21,807 bases of DNA, taken from contig CAZIWA010000096.1 in the NCBI GenBank assembly GCA_964542875.1, forward strand, positions 1 through 21,807, given 5' to 3'. Below the pieces are notes generated by a model. That model searched no databases. It was given only the letters and a program-made list of their open reading frames with translations, and was not told the DNA's origin. The stretch is from CAZGOM01 sp964542875 (GTDB taxonomy: Bacteria; Planctomycetota; Phycisphaerae; Phycisphaerales; Phycisphaeraceae). The translations under genes were made by a program, and so were the position numbers. This document shows positions 6,694 through 13,883 of the stretch, one piece after another. The stretch's first letter is position 1, and each line of letters opens with the position of its first letter.

Positions 6694-9123
6694 ATGAACT
6701 ACAAATCGACATTGGTTTTGCTGATTCTGGTGGCGGCGCTGGGTGTGTACTTTTTTGCGACGCCGGAAAAGCCCGTGCCGCCTGTGGAAGAGCCGGAGGC
6801 GGGTGGGCCGGGGGCAACCGCAAGGCCCGGGAGCAATGCCGGTAAGCCGGTGCTGGAGGGCGCGGAGTGGAATCTGCAGAAGATCGACGGGGTGGGATTC
6901 AGCGATGGCCGGCAGGTGATGGTGGCCAGGCGCGAGGGGGAAGACTGGATGCTCAAGGAGCCGGTGCGCTGGCGCATGAACGAGCATGACATTCCAAACC
7001 TGATCAATGTGGCCACGGGGGTGCGGTACTTCGACAAGATGAATCGCGATGCGAACCTGAAAGACCTGCGGCTGGAGCCGGCGGCGGTGACGATCACGCT
7101 GTTTCCCAAAGAGGGGAAAGAGCCGATGGTGCTGGAAGTGGGCCGAATGGGAGTGGCGGGGGCGGGGTATTTGAAGATCAAAGGCAAGCCGGACGTATAT
7201 GTGGTGGAAGACTCGCTGCACCGGCTTGTGCTGGACCGGGATGCGACGGATTGGCGCTCGCAAAGCCTGGCTGGCGCGCCGGGGCCCGAACGGGCCGACA
7301 CGCTGAGCGTGAAGCAGCAGGGGGGCGGGTTTGAGATCAAGCGCATCGGGGGGCGATGGACCATTGTGCAGCCCGAGCGGTCACGCGCCGATCAGGATGC
7401 GGTGAACGCGTTTGTTTATGGCCTGGGCCGGGCGTACGCGGCGAAGTTCATTGAAGACAAGCCCGCGGACCTTGCGAGGTACGGCCTGGATAAGCCGCAA
7501 GCGGTGATCCAGGTGAGCCAGCCGGGCGAGCCGGGCAAGGATGGGGCCAAAGAGGGCGGCGTGGCGGCCAAGGCGGGGACACTGTCGATCGGGTCTGCGA
7601 CGGACCTGACATCCAACCACTATTACGCGATGTGGTCGTCACTGGACAACACTTCGACGGTGGTGTTTACGCTGGCGAAGCTGGAAGCGGAGAAATACAT
7701 CCGCCCGGTGGAGAATTACCGGGACAGACGGCTGGTGAATCTGCCGCTGTCGGACATTACCCGTGTGAAGGCGGCGTTTGGCAAGGACGAAAAGCCGATG
7801 TCGCTGTCCGACGAGGCCCAAGGCGGCTATGCGCTGCGGCTGGATAAGGACTCCTGGGTGTTTGATGACGCCAAAGGCGTGACCGCGGGCGGGCCGGGCC
7901 TGCATCTGCCCAGCGCAATGGTGGCGGCGAGCGACGGCAAGACCGAGGTAGAACTCAAACCCGACACGCTGGCTGTGAACACAATGCTCAACCGGCTGGT
8001 GAATGCCAAGGCGACGGCTTTTGAAAAAGCGGAAGAGAGCGCGCAAAGCGGCAAGCGCATTGGTGTGGTCGAGCTGGTGGGCGTTGGCGGGCTGAACAAA
8101 GAAGCATTGGGTTTTTATGAGCATGATCCGGAGAGCCTGAAGGTGCTGCGGATGACGGCGGACAAGTCCGGCGCGATGGTGAGCGAACCGGTGGCGATGA
8201 TCGTGCCGCGCAAGGAGCTTACGGGCCTGATGGTGACGCGCGAGCAGTTGCTGGACCGGAGCCTGATCAATGTGGTGCCTGCACAGGTGGTGAGGCTGGA
8301 AATCGACCGGATGCAGTCGGCCTATCCGGCAAAGTATGTGATCAGCCGGGTGACGGGCGAGAAGCCGGGGGATGAGAAGTGGGTGTTTGAAGACGGCAGC
8401 CAGGCGGAAGTGAGCGCGGTGAGCCGGATTCTGGACCTGACGGCGCCCCTTCGGGCGAGCGGGCGCAATGGAAAGGTTTCGGACAAGCCCGGGAGCGTGA
8501 TCCGGTTTGCCCTGGTGAGCAAAGAGGGGCAGCGTTTTGAATACGGCGTGACACCGGGGGCCGGTGAGGGCGAAGCGGTGCTGTTTACAGGCACGGTCCC
8601 GGGCAAGGATGCCAAGGCGCTGCCGACTGCGCCAAGGGGGCTGATCGCGGCGCTGGAAGGGGAAGTGCGCAGCCGGTCGATGCTGCCGGTGAGCGCGGAT
8701 CAGATCGCCACGGTGACGATCAACCCGACGACGGATCTGATCACGCTGAATCAAGGGAACAAGGGTTCATACCGGAACCCGGACGGCAAGCTGATCGACC
8801 CGACGAAGGTGGGGCCGATGTTCGACACGCTGGCGGGCCTGCGGGCCGAACGCATCCTGGAGACGCCCAAGGAAGGCGTGGAAGGGGAGCTCAAACGGGA
8901 GTTTGTGATTCAGACGCGCGATGGGGCAAAATGGACCTTGAAGGTGTATCTGTCACGCACGATCGGCGTGGTGGGCGTGCTGTCGGGGCCGGTGAGGGCC
9001 GACAGCGCGGGCAAGACGGGCGAGATGAAGGTGTTTAAGCTTTCGCAGCCGTCGATGGACAGGCTGAGTGCGGATGTGATCGCGAAAGTGAAACGTGCGC
9101 CCGAAGGCGAACAACAGGAATAA
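6694..9123 (+). CDS. DUF4340 domain-containing membrane-anchored protein
   Basis: The 809-residue product has an N-terminal membrane anchor (about 5-22, LVLLILVAALGVYFF) followed by a Pro/Gly-rich linker and a long extracytoplasmic region. The first half repeats the DUF4340 style, with WNLQKIDGVGFSDGR and the later WTIVQPERSRADQDAVNAFVYGLGRAYAAKFI segment. DUF4340 proteins are typically encoded after GldF/GldG-type genes, as here, and their molecular role is not established. The gap to the upstream gene is 62 bp with no terminator, so it is probably in the same operon. The protein has several similar blocks (around 45-105, 205-270 and 660-760), which suggests internal duplication; an alignment of the blocks would show whether this is real. 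The start at 6694 was chosen because the anchor begins six residues in. Confidence 0.82.
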   Translation: MNYKSTLVLLILVAALGVYFFATPEKPVPPVEEPEAGGPGATARPGSNAGKPVLEGAEWNLQKIDGVGFSDGRQVMVARREGEDWMLKEPVRWRMNEHDIPNLINVATGVRYFDKMNRDANLKDLRLEPAAVTITLFPKEGKEPMVLEVGRMGVAGAGYLKIKGKPDVYVVEDSLHRLVLDRDATDWRSQSLAGAPGPERADTLSVKQQGGGFEIKRIGGRWTIVQPERSRADQDAVNAFVYGLGRAYAAKFIEDKPADLARYGLDKPQAVIQVSQPGEPGKDGAKEGGVAAKAGTLSIGSATDLTSNHYYAMWSSLDNTSTVVFTLAKLEAEKYIRPVENYRDRRLVNLPLSDITRVKAAFGKDEKPMSLSDEAQGGYALRLDKDSWVFDDAKGVTAGGPGLHLPSAMVAASDGKTEVELKPDTLAVNTMLNRLVNAKATAFEKAEESAQSGKRIGVVELVGVGGLNKEALGFYEHDPESLKVLRMTADKSGAMVSEPVAMIVPRKELTGLMVTREQLLDRSLINVVPAQVVRLEIDRMQSAYPAKYVISRVTGEKPGDEKWVFEDGSQAEVSAVSRILDLTAPLRASGRNGKVSDKPGSVIRFALVSKEGQRFEYGVTPGAGEGEAVLFTGTVPGKDAKALPTAPRGLIAALEGEVRSRSMLPVSADQIATVTINPTTDLITLNQGNKGSYRNPDGKLIDPTKVGPMFDTLAGLRAERILETPKEGVEGELKREFVIQTRDGAKWTLKVYLSRTIGVVGVLSGPVRADSAGKTGEMKVFKLSQPSMDRLSADVIAKVKRAPEGEQQE

Positions 9124-9128
9124 AAGAT

Positions 9129-9953
9129 ATGTCGCAGGTGCCGGATTATCAGCAGAGTTCGGGTGTGCAGCAGGTGCGGCCGATCGTTTCGGACGGGAAG
9201 CCGAGCCCTGGGCTGAGGGTGCGGGTGAACCCGCGGGAATACGCCGATGAGCCGGTGTATTACACGCTGTACCTGCCGACGGAGTGGACGCCGACCAAGA
9301 AATGGCCGCTGGTGGTGGAGTTTCCCGGGAACCGGTATCACGTGCCGGAGGAGGGGATTTACCCGGGGACGGTGGAAGAATGCCGGATGGGGTTTGATCT
9401 GACGCGCGGGGTGGGGAGCGTGTGGCTGACGATTTCGCCGATTTCGTACAAGTGCGCGCCGCGGGTGAATGCGCCGGTGTGGTGGGGTGGCGCAGGGCCG
9501 GAAGACCCCGAGGGGCAGCGGGTGGCGCTGACGCATTTGAAGCTGGCGCTTGCGAGGACGATCCCGGCTTATTCGATCGATCCGCGGAAGGTGGTGGGGG
9601 TGGGTTTCTCCCGCGGGGCGGTGGCGCTGGGGTACCTGGGGCTGGCGGATGATGAGATTTCCCGGGTGTGGGCGGGGTTCTGGGCGCATAGCCAGTTTGA
9701 CGGGGCGGGGTTCACCAGCGACCCCACGGGCGCGAGGCTAAAGCGGCTGGGCAAGCGGCCGGTGATGCTGACCTGGGGCGAGAACGACTCTGGCCGGCCC
9801 AATACCGAGAAGGCGCGGGGGATTTTGAAAGCCGCGGGCGTGCCGGTGACGGACCGGATGATCGCGGGCATCGGGCATACGGATGCGTGGCCGGACCAGC
9901 AGCCGGGTGAACTGCCGTTTGTGCGGTCGTGGTATCACCAGGTGGTGGGATAA
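9129..9953 (+). CDS. Alpha/beta-hydrolase (esterase / depolymerase-like)
   Basis: The 274-residue protein resembles the PHB-depolymerase/LpqC-like branch of alpha/beta-hydrolases. The nucleophile elbow is GVGFSRG (157-163, S161), and the histidine is probably H250 in GIGHTDAW. The acid is probably D220 in TWGENDSG, where the strand-turn-acid order fits the fold. An early strand (WPLVVEFPGNRY) supplies the oxyanion segment. I see no signal peptide, so it looks cytoplasmic, unlike most polymer depolymerases. The start at 9129 is five bases after the DUF4340 stop and has an AGGAA Shine-Dalgarno at 9116-9120, so the two genes are translated from one message. The substrate is unknown. Its link to the ABC system is suggested only by operon position. 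Confidence 0.8.
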   Translation: MSQVPDYQQSSGVQQVRPIVSDGKPSPGLRVRVNPREYADEPVYYTLYLPTEWTPTKKWPLVVEFPGNRYHVPEEGIYPGTVEECRMGFDLTRGVGSVWLTISPISYKCAPRVNAPVWWGGAGPEDPEGQRVALTHLKLALARTIPAYSIDPRKVVGVGFSRGAVALGYLGLADDEISRVWAGFWAHSQFDGAGFTSDPTGARLKRLGKRPVMLTWGENDSGRPNTEKARGILKAAGVPVTDRMIAGIGHTDAWPDQQPGELPFVRSWYHQVVG

Positions 9954-9976
9954 GTAAGAGAAATTCAGAAGTGAGC

Positions 9977-10004
9977 TTGTTGGTTTTGTTTGGGGTGATA
10001 GACT
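9977..10004 (+). promoter_or_regulatory. Weak promoter candidate for the retron operon
   Basis: TTGTTG at 9977-9982 and TAGACT at 9999-10004 are separated by 16 bp. Both boxes match the consensus only in part. It sits in the 127-bp gap before the ARM gene, where the hydrolase operon ends without an obvious terminator, so read-through is the alternative. Confidence 0.3.
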
Positions 10005-10080
10005 CCGTGTCACGTCATTTACGGGGGTGGGTCGCGCTTTTGGAGAGCCTCTGGTGGCCAGTGAGATCCCTGTGAGTCAG

Positions 10081-11970
10081 ATGAAGGCAAGCGAGCTGGA
10101 ACACCGGCTGGCGTGGCTGTTCAACGATACCTCGATGGATGACGACAAGCTGCTGGCGCAGCTCCAAAAGCTCAGGGAATCCAAGCTGCTTTCGAGCTTT
10201 ACGTGGTGGTACGGGCCCAGGCTGTATGCGCTGAACCGGGAGAAGTTCCGGGCGTTTATCCTGGAGAGGTTCCGGACGACCTGGGTGAAGGATTCCGAGA
10301 CGGGGCCGGTGTTTGAGCGCGTGCCGTGGGGGACCGGGCCGGGCAAGGACCTGCAGGCGTGGCTGGAGGCCGCGGACCGGGCGGATGATATTGCGCTGAC
10401 ACGGCTGCTGCTGGCGTGGAAAGTGACGGGGATGGGATGGAAAGAGGGACGGACCTTTTTAGCGCAGGAACTGGCGGCGAGGCTCAAGGCCGCGCAGTCC
10501 GTGCCGGTGCGCGATGTGGTGCTGGCGAAGTTTGACGTGTGGATGCTGGCGCTGGATGAAGAGACGGCGATCAAGGTGTACAAGGCCGGGGCGGACCAGA
10601 CGCGCGGGTTTATCCTGCGGCATCTGCCGTTTATGTGGGACAAGAACTCCGCGGAGCGGGTGCTGCCCAGGCACCTGTACGAGCGGGCGATGAAGGGGAA
10701 TGATTTCGCGCTGGCCGATGAGATCTACCGGAGGCGGGTTCCCATGGCCAAATGGGAGCGCGATGCGGTGGAGCTGTGCGGCCAGATCAAAGAGCCCAAG
10801 GCCTTGATGGACCGGCTGCGCAGAACCGAGCCGACGGGACCGGGGGTGGATTTAAAGCATGGGCTGATGAAGATCCTTCAGGCGCGCGGGAAAGATGTGC
10901 TGCCGTATGTGGTGAAGTCGGTCCACGATGGGGGGCGCGGCTGGCAAGGCCGGCATCAAGCGCCCTACCTGGAAGCGGCGAAGACGAACAAATGGTGGGA
11001 ATTGTGGGCCGAAACGACACGCGTGCCGGGCAACGACGCGGAGTTTTGCGAGCAGGTGGACTGGGTGCTGATGAACCCCGGCGTGCCTGCGCTGGCCAAG
11101 CGCGTGCTGCTGGGAATGCTGGCCAATGTGGGCGCGGATGCCGGACGCGTGGGCCTGGGCCTGCCCAAGCCGGTGACGATGTACGACAAGACGGCGCTGA
11201 CGATGTACAAGATGTTTCCGGAAATTTTGCGCGGGCCTTTGCGTGGGACGTTGAACTACAACGCGCCCGGGACGCACAAGGGGTATACGACGCTGATCAC
11301 CGAGCTTGGGGCCAAGCAGGACTGGGTGCTGTTGGACTACCTGGCGGGGCAGATGATGGTGCTGTACGTGGCGCCGGGCGGGAAGAACCTGAGCGTGAAG
11401 GCCCGGGACGACCTTGCGCGGCTGCGCGGGTATTACAAGGCGCTTAAAGAGAAGGACCCCAAGAGTTTCGCGCTGCGGTCGGTGGGGATTCTTTCGCTGC
11501 TGAAGTCCGGGGATTTTGTGGGCAAGCTGGAAAACCCGCTGAGTCGGATGTTTTTCACCCGGTCGACGGCGGCGCTGCTGAGCGAGCCGCAACTGCTGGT
11601 GGATATGGCGGAATCCAGCAATGACGCGGTGAGGCGATTGGCATTCCGTGCTTTGGCAACCAACGACCCGGTGGCGCAGCGGGCCGGCGTGAAGTGCCTG
11701 GATGCGCTTTTGGGCGTGCTGCTGACGCCGATGAATATGCAGATGCGGCGCGATGGCCTGGCGGCGCTGGCCAATGCGGGCGAGTCTGATCTGGAGGCGG
11801 CGAAATTGATTCTGCCTCGCGCGATCGATGCGCTGGACATCGCCGACCGGCGCTATCCCCGGGAGGGATTGCTTGGGCTGATCGGGCGGGTGGCCGGAGC
11901 CTGGCCGGAACTGAGTGGGCAGGCGGGGTCGGCGACGGTGTTCCGACGGAAAGCCAAGGTGAGCGCATGA
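10081..11970 (+). CDS. ARM/HEAT-like helical protein, retron accessory (type XIII candidate)
   Basis: The 629-residue product is almost wholly alpha-helical, with no catalytic motif or membrane helix that I can see. Toward the C-terminus it shows helix-pair units of HEAT/ARM character, for example around DMAESSNDAVRRLAFRALAT and LLTPMNMQMRRDGLAALANA. In the published retron classification, type XIII pairs an RT with an ARM-type protein and a winged-helix SWIM protein (from memory). The position of this gene, immediately before such a SWIM gene and overlapping it by ATGA, fits that. It is presumably part of the effector or a scaffold, but the mechanism is not known. The open frame extends to GTG 10027, but the added 18 codons have only about half GC-ending positions against over 80% after ATG 10081, so I chose 10081. 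Codon use otherwise matches the neighbours. Confidence 0.8.
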   Translation: MKASELEHRLAWLFNDTSMDDDKLLAQLQKLRESKLLSSFTWWYGPRLYALNREKFRAFILERFRTTWVKDSETGPVFERVPWGTGPGKDLQAWLEAADRADDIALTRLLLAWKVTGMGWKEGRTFLAQELAARLKAAQSVPVRDVVLAKFDVWMLALDEETAIKVYKAGADQTRGFILRHLPFMWDKNSAERVLPRHLYERAMKGNDFALADEIYRRRVPMAKWERDAVELCGQIKEPKALMDRLRRTEPTGPGVDLKHGLMKILQARGKDVLPYVVKSVHDGGRGWQGRHQAPYLEAAKTNKWWELWAETTRVPGNDAEFCEQVDWVLMNPGVPALAKRVLLGMLANVGADAGRVGLGLPKPVTMYDKTALTMYKMFPEILRGPLRGTLNYNAPGTHKGYTTLITELGAKQDWVLLDYLAGQMMVLYVAPGGKNLSVKARDDLARLRGYYKALKEKDPKSFALRSVGILSLLKSGDFVGKLENPLSRMFFTRSTAALLSEPQLLVDMAESSNDAVRRLAFRALATNDPVAQRAGVKCLDALLGVLLTPMNMQMRRDGLAALANAGESDLEAAKLILPRAIDALDIADRRYPREGLLGLIGRVAGAWPELSGQAGSATVFRRKAKVSA

Positions 11971-13601
11971 CCGAGGTGAGCAATACATACGCATCGGCAA
12001 GCGGCATTGAGAGCACCCGGGAAGGTGATGTGGTGAGCTTGTCGGCCAGCCAGACACGGCCGGTGAAATACCGGGGCAAGATCATCAAGAACGGTTTTGT
12101 GCTGCGCACGGCGCTGCAGACGCTTGGGAAAGTGCTGTGGTCCCGTGATGTGTGGGTACACCATGCGGACCCGACCGCGGTGGCGCTGGACCCGGTGGTG
12201 ACGATCCACCCGGATCGGCTGACGTTTGAAGCATTCAGCCAGGATCAAAGCGCGTACGGGGCGTTGATCGTGGACCGGGGAATGTTTTCCGAGGAAGGCG
12301 ACACGGTGCCGGGGTCGACGAATGTGGAAATGACGGCGTGGCTGATCAGCGCGCTGGGGGAAGTGCGGTCCAGCCGTGAGACATGGCTGAAGATTTCGCC
12401 TGACGGGACGGACCTGCGGCTGATGGGCACCGGCGGACGGCTGGACCGGAAAGCGGATGTGCCCGATGCATGGGTGAAAGGCTTCTTGAAGGTGCAGGCG
12501 TGCATGGCGAGCGCCGGTTCGCGATTGAGCGTGCGCCCGGTGGACTTTGCCAAGACACTGGCGATATTGCATTCCAACAAGGCGCTGGTGGCGGCGCGGG
12601 CAATGCGCTTTGTGTGCGAACCCGGGCATGACGCCAAGCTGGTGCTGGAGCCATGGGAACTGGAAGTACCTCTCAAAGGGGCAACACACAGCTTCAAGAC
12701 GGCCAAGACCATGCGCGTGTGGGGCAGGCGGCGGCTGAAGCTGCTGGAGTATCTGCTGCCTTACGCGCAGCAGGTGGATGTGTGTTTCAGAGGGCGGTCG
12801 CTGCCGACGTTTTACGCGGTAAAGCTGCCGGGCATGACGTTTGTGCTGGGTGTGACGGGGTGGTCCGGGGCGGATGCGCCGGTGCAAGGGAGCCTGGATT
12901 TGATGGCCGCGGGCGTGGGGGCGGACGACCATACGACGGGCCGGGCGTTTGAGACGCTTTCGATGTGGCAGCGGATATCGATCGAAAAAATGGCTCATGC
13001 GCTTGGGGTGAACAAGTCGCTGGCGGCGCGCGCGCTGGAGCGGCTGTGCCGGGTGGGCCGGGCGATGTACGATCTGGAGAGCCGGGAGTTCCGCTTGCGG
13101 GAACTGTTTGCGCACCCGATCGACGAGGCCAGCTTTTACCCCCATGACGCACGGGTGATCAAGGCGTTGACGTACGTGGAAAAAGGACGGGTGACGATTC
13201 ACGATGTGGGGATGGTGGAGACACGCAGGACCCGGAAGGTGACGACACCCGATGGGCGTCAGGTGCGCGACCTGGTGACGCGCGAGTGGGATGTGCGGGG
13301 TAAGGTGGGGTCGCAGTCCGACGGTGTGGAAGTGATGGTGGACGACTCGGGCCGATTGACTTTTGGCCGGTGTGTTTGCGGGTTTTACCGGGAAAATCTG
13401 CTGGCCAAGGGGCCGTGCGAGCACATGTTGGCGCTTTTGAAGGCCAGCGAGGCGCGACGGGAGGATCTGCCGACGAACGTGGAGAACGAGGGGATGAAGC
13501 ATTACGCGGTGCCGAAGATGGCCAAGGCAGCGGCCGGACCGGCGGCGCCGGTGGAGAAGGAAGATGAGGGTGCGCCGGGGGATGAGGACGATGATGAATA
13601 G
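11967..13601 (+). CDS. Winged-helix and SWIM zinc-finger protein, retron accessory (type XIII candidate)
   Basis: The 544-residue product has a SWIM zinc-binding motif near its C-terminus, CxCx12CxH: C469, C471, C484 and H486, in RCVCGFYRENLLAKG followed by PCEHMLAL. A winged-helix-like segment lies at about 330-383 (MWQRISIEKMAHALGVNKSL then ARALERLCRVGRAMYDL), suitable for nucleic-acid binding. The N-terminal 320 residues are mixed alpha/beta and I do not recognise them. The last 15 residues are strongly acidic. SWIM domains bind DNA, RNA or protein, so this protein is a plausible sensor of the RT-made msDNA or its target; that is inference. Its ATG overlaps the stop of the ARM gene (ATGA at 11967), with AAGG upstream, so the two are translationally coupled. 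The predicted promoter of the non-coding RNA starts 15 bp after its stop. Confidence 0.85.
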   Translation: MTEVSNTYASASGIESTREGDVVSLSASQTRPVKYRGKIIKNGFVLRTALQTLGKVLWSRDVWVHHADPTAVALDPVVTIHPDRLTFEAFSQDQSAYGALIVDRGMFSEEGDTVPGSTNVEMTAWLISALGEVRSSRETWLKISPDGTDLRLMGTGGRLDRKADVPDAWVKGFLKVQACMASAGSRLSVRPVDFAKTLAILHSNKALVAARAMRFVCEPGHDAKLVLEPWELEVPLKGATHSFKTAKTMRVWGRRRLKLLEYLLPYAQQVDVCFRGRSLPTFYAVKLPGMTFVLGVTGWSGADAPVQGSLDLMAAGVGADDHTTGRAFETLSMWQRISIEKMAHALGVNKSLAARALERLCRVGRAMYDLESREFRLRELFAHPIDEASFYPHDARVIKALTYVEKGRVTIHDVGMVETRRTRKVTTPDGRQVRDLVTREWDVRGKVGSQSDGVEVMVDDSGRLTFGRCVCGFYRENLLAKGPCEHMLALLKASEARREDLPTNVENEGMKHYAVPKMAKAAAGPAAPVEKEDEGAPGDEDDDE

Positions 13602-13615
13602 CAGGGATGGTGGAG

Positions 13616-13644
13616 TTGACATAATGGGAGAGCAGAGTGATAAA
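13616..13644 (+). promoter_or_regulatory. Promoter of the retron non-coding RNA
   Basis: A perfect TTGACA -35 box (13616-13621) and a GATAAA -10 box (13639-13644, four of six consensus positions) are separated by 17 bp. A start 6-7 bases downstream falls at 13650-13651, exactly where the a1 repeat begins. This agreement between promoter and RNA boundary is strong internal support. Confidence 0.7.
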
Positions 13645-13649
13645 CGAAT

Positions 13650-13670
13650 AAAGCAAAGGGCCGGGCGGCC
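13650..13670 (+). repeat. a1 arm of the retron inverted repeat
   Basis: The arm pairs with a2 over 19 bases, as described for the ncRNA. The 3' part of this arm (gggcc ggg c ggccc, 13658-13671) can also fold on itself into a 5-bp hairpin, which would compete with the a1/a2 stem. Confidence 0.7.
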
Positions 13671-13810
13671 CGCAACCAGCGGTTTGTTCCACGGTGTACC
13701 GCCGTGGGCGGAATTTGGTCAGTCTCGTCGCCTAGTCACCGGACGTGTGAAACGTTCGGTGCCGTCGGGTCCAGAGCCTCGCAAGTGGTAAGCCGCCTGG
13801 CCTTTGCTTT
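13650..13810 (+). ncRNA. Retron msr-msd non-coding RNA (candidate)
   Basis: This 161-nt segment lies between the SWIM gene and the RT gene, on the same strand, where retron ncRNAs usually sit. Its ends pair. Bases 13650-13659 (aaagcaaagg) pair with 13801-13810, G13660 is bulged, and 13661-13669 pair with 13792-13800 with one G-U pair. This is a 19-bp a1/a2 stem. Inside, an msr-like hairpin has ccacgg 13689-13694 pairing with ccgtgg 13702-13707, possibly extended outward by acca 13675-13678 with tggt 13716-13719. An msd-like hairpin has 13737-13746 pairing with 13752-13761 (10 bp, one G-T pair, loop gtgaa). An AGC at 13678-13680 offers a candidate branching G at 13679. The msr/msd boundary and the cDNA ends cannot be fixed by eye. 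Confidence 0.75.
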
Positions 13811-13816
13811 TTTTAT
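13791..13816 (+). terminator. a2 arm followed by a T-run (candidate 3' end of the ncRNA)
   Basis: The a2 arm (agccgcctggcctttgcttt) is followed directly by T residues: seven in a row at 13808-13814, then A and four more T. Folding of a1/a2 next to a U-tract has the form of an intrinsic terminator, so the ncRNA may end here. RT translation would then need read-through or a separate promoter. Confidence 0.55.
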
Positions 13817-13883
13817 TTTGGGTTGAAGTTGGCGTGATGCCGGTGCGGTGTTTGCTGGCGTGGCAATCAGGAGCGAGAGACGG

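Noticed and set aside
5597..6823. Minus-strand frame of 408 residues
   Set aside because: It is rich in H, R and P, antisense to the GldG-like gene, and shows no domain.
7639..8754. Minus-strand frame of 371 residues
   Set aside because: Antisense shadow of the DUF4340 gene with shadow-like H/R/Q composition.
11853..13622. Minus-strand frame of 589 residues
   Set aside because: Antisense to the SWIM gene, whose zinc finger and ATGA coupling are convincing. The frame itself has no motif.
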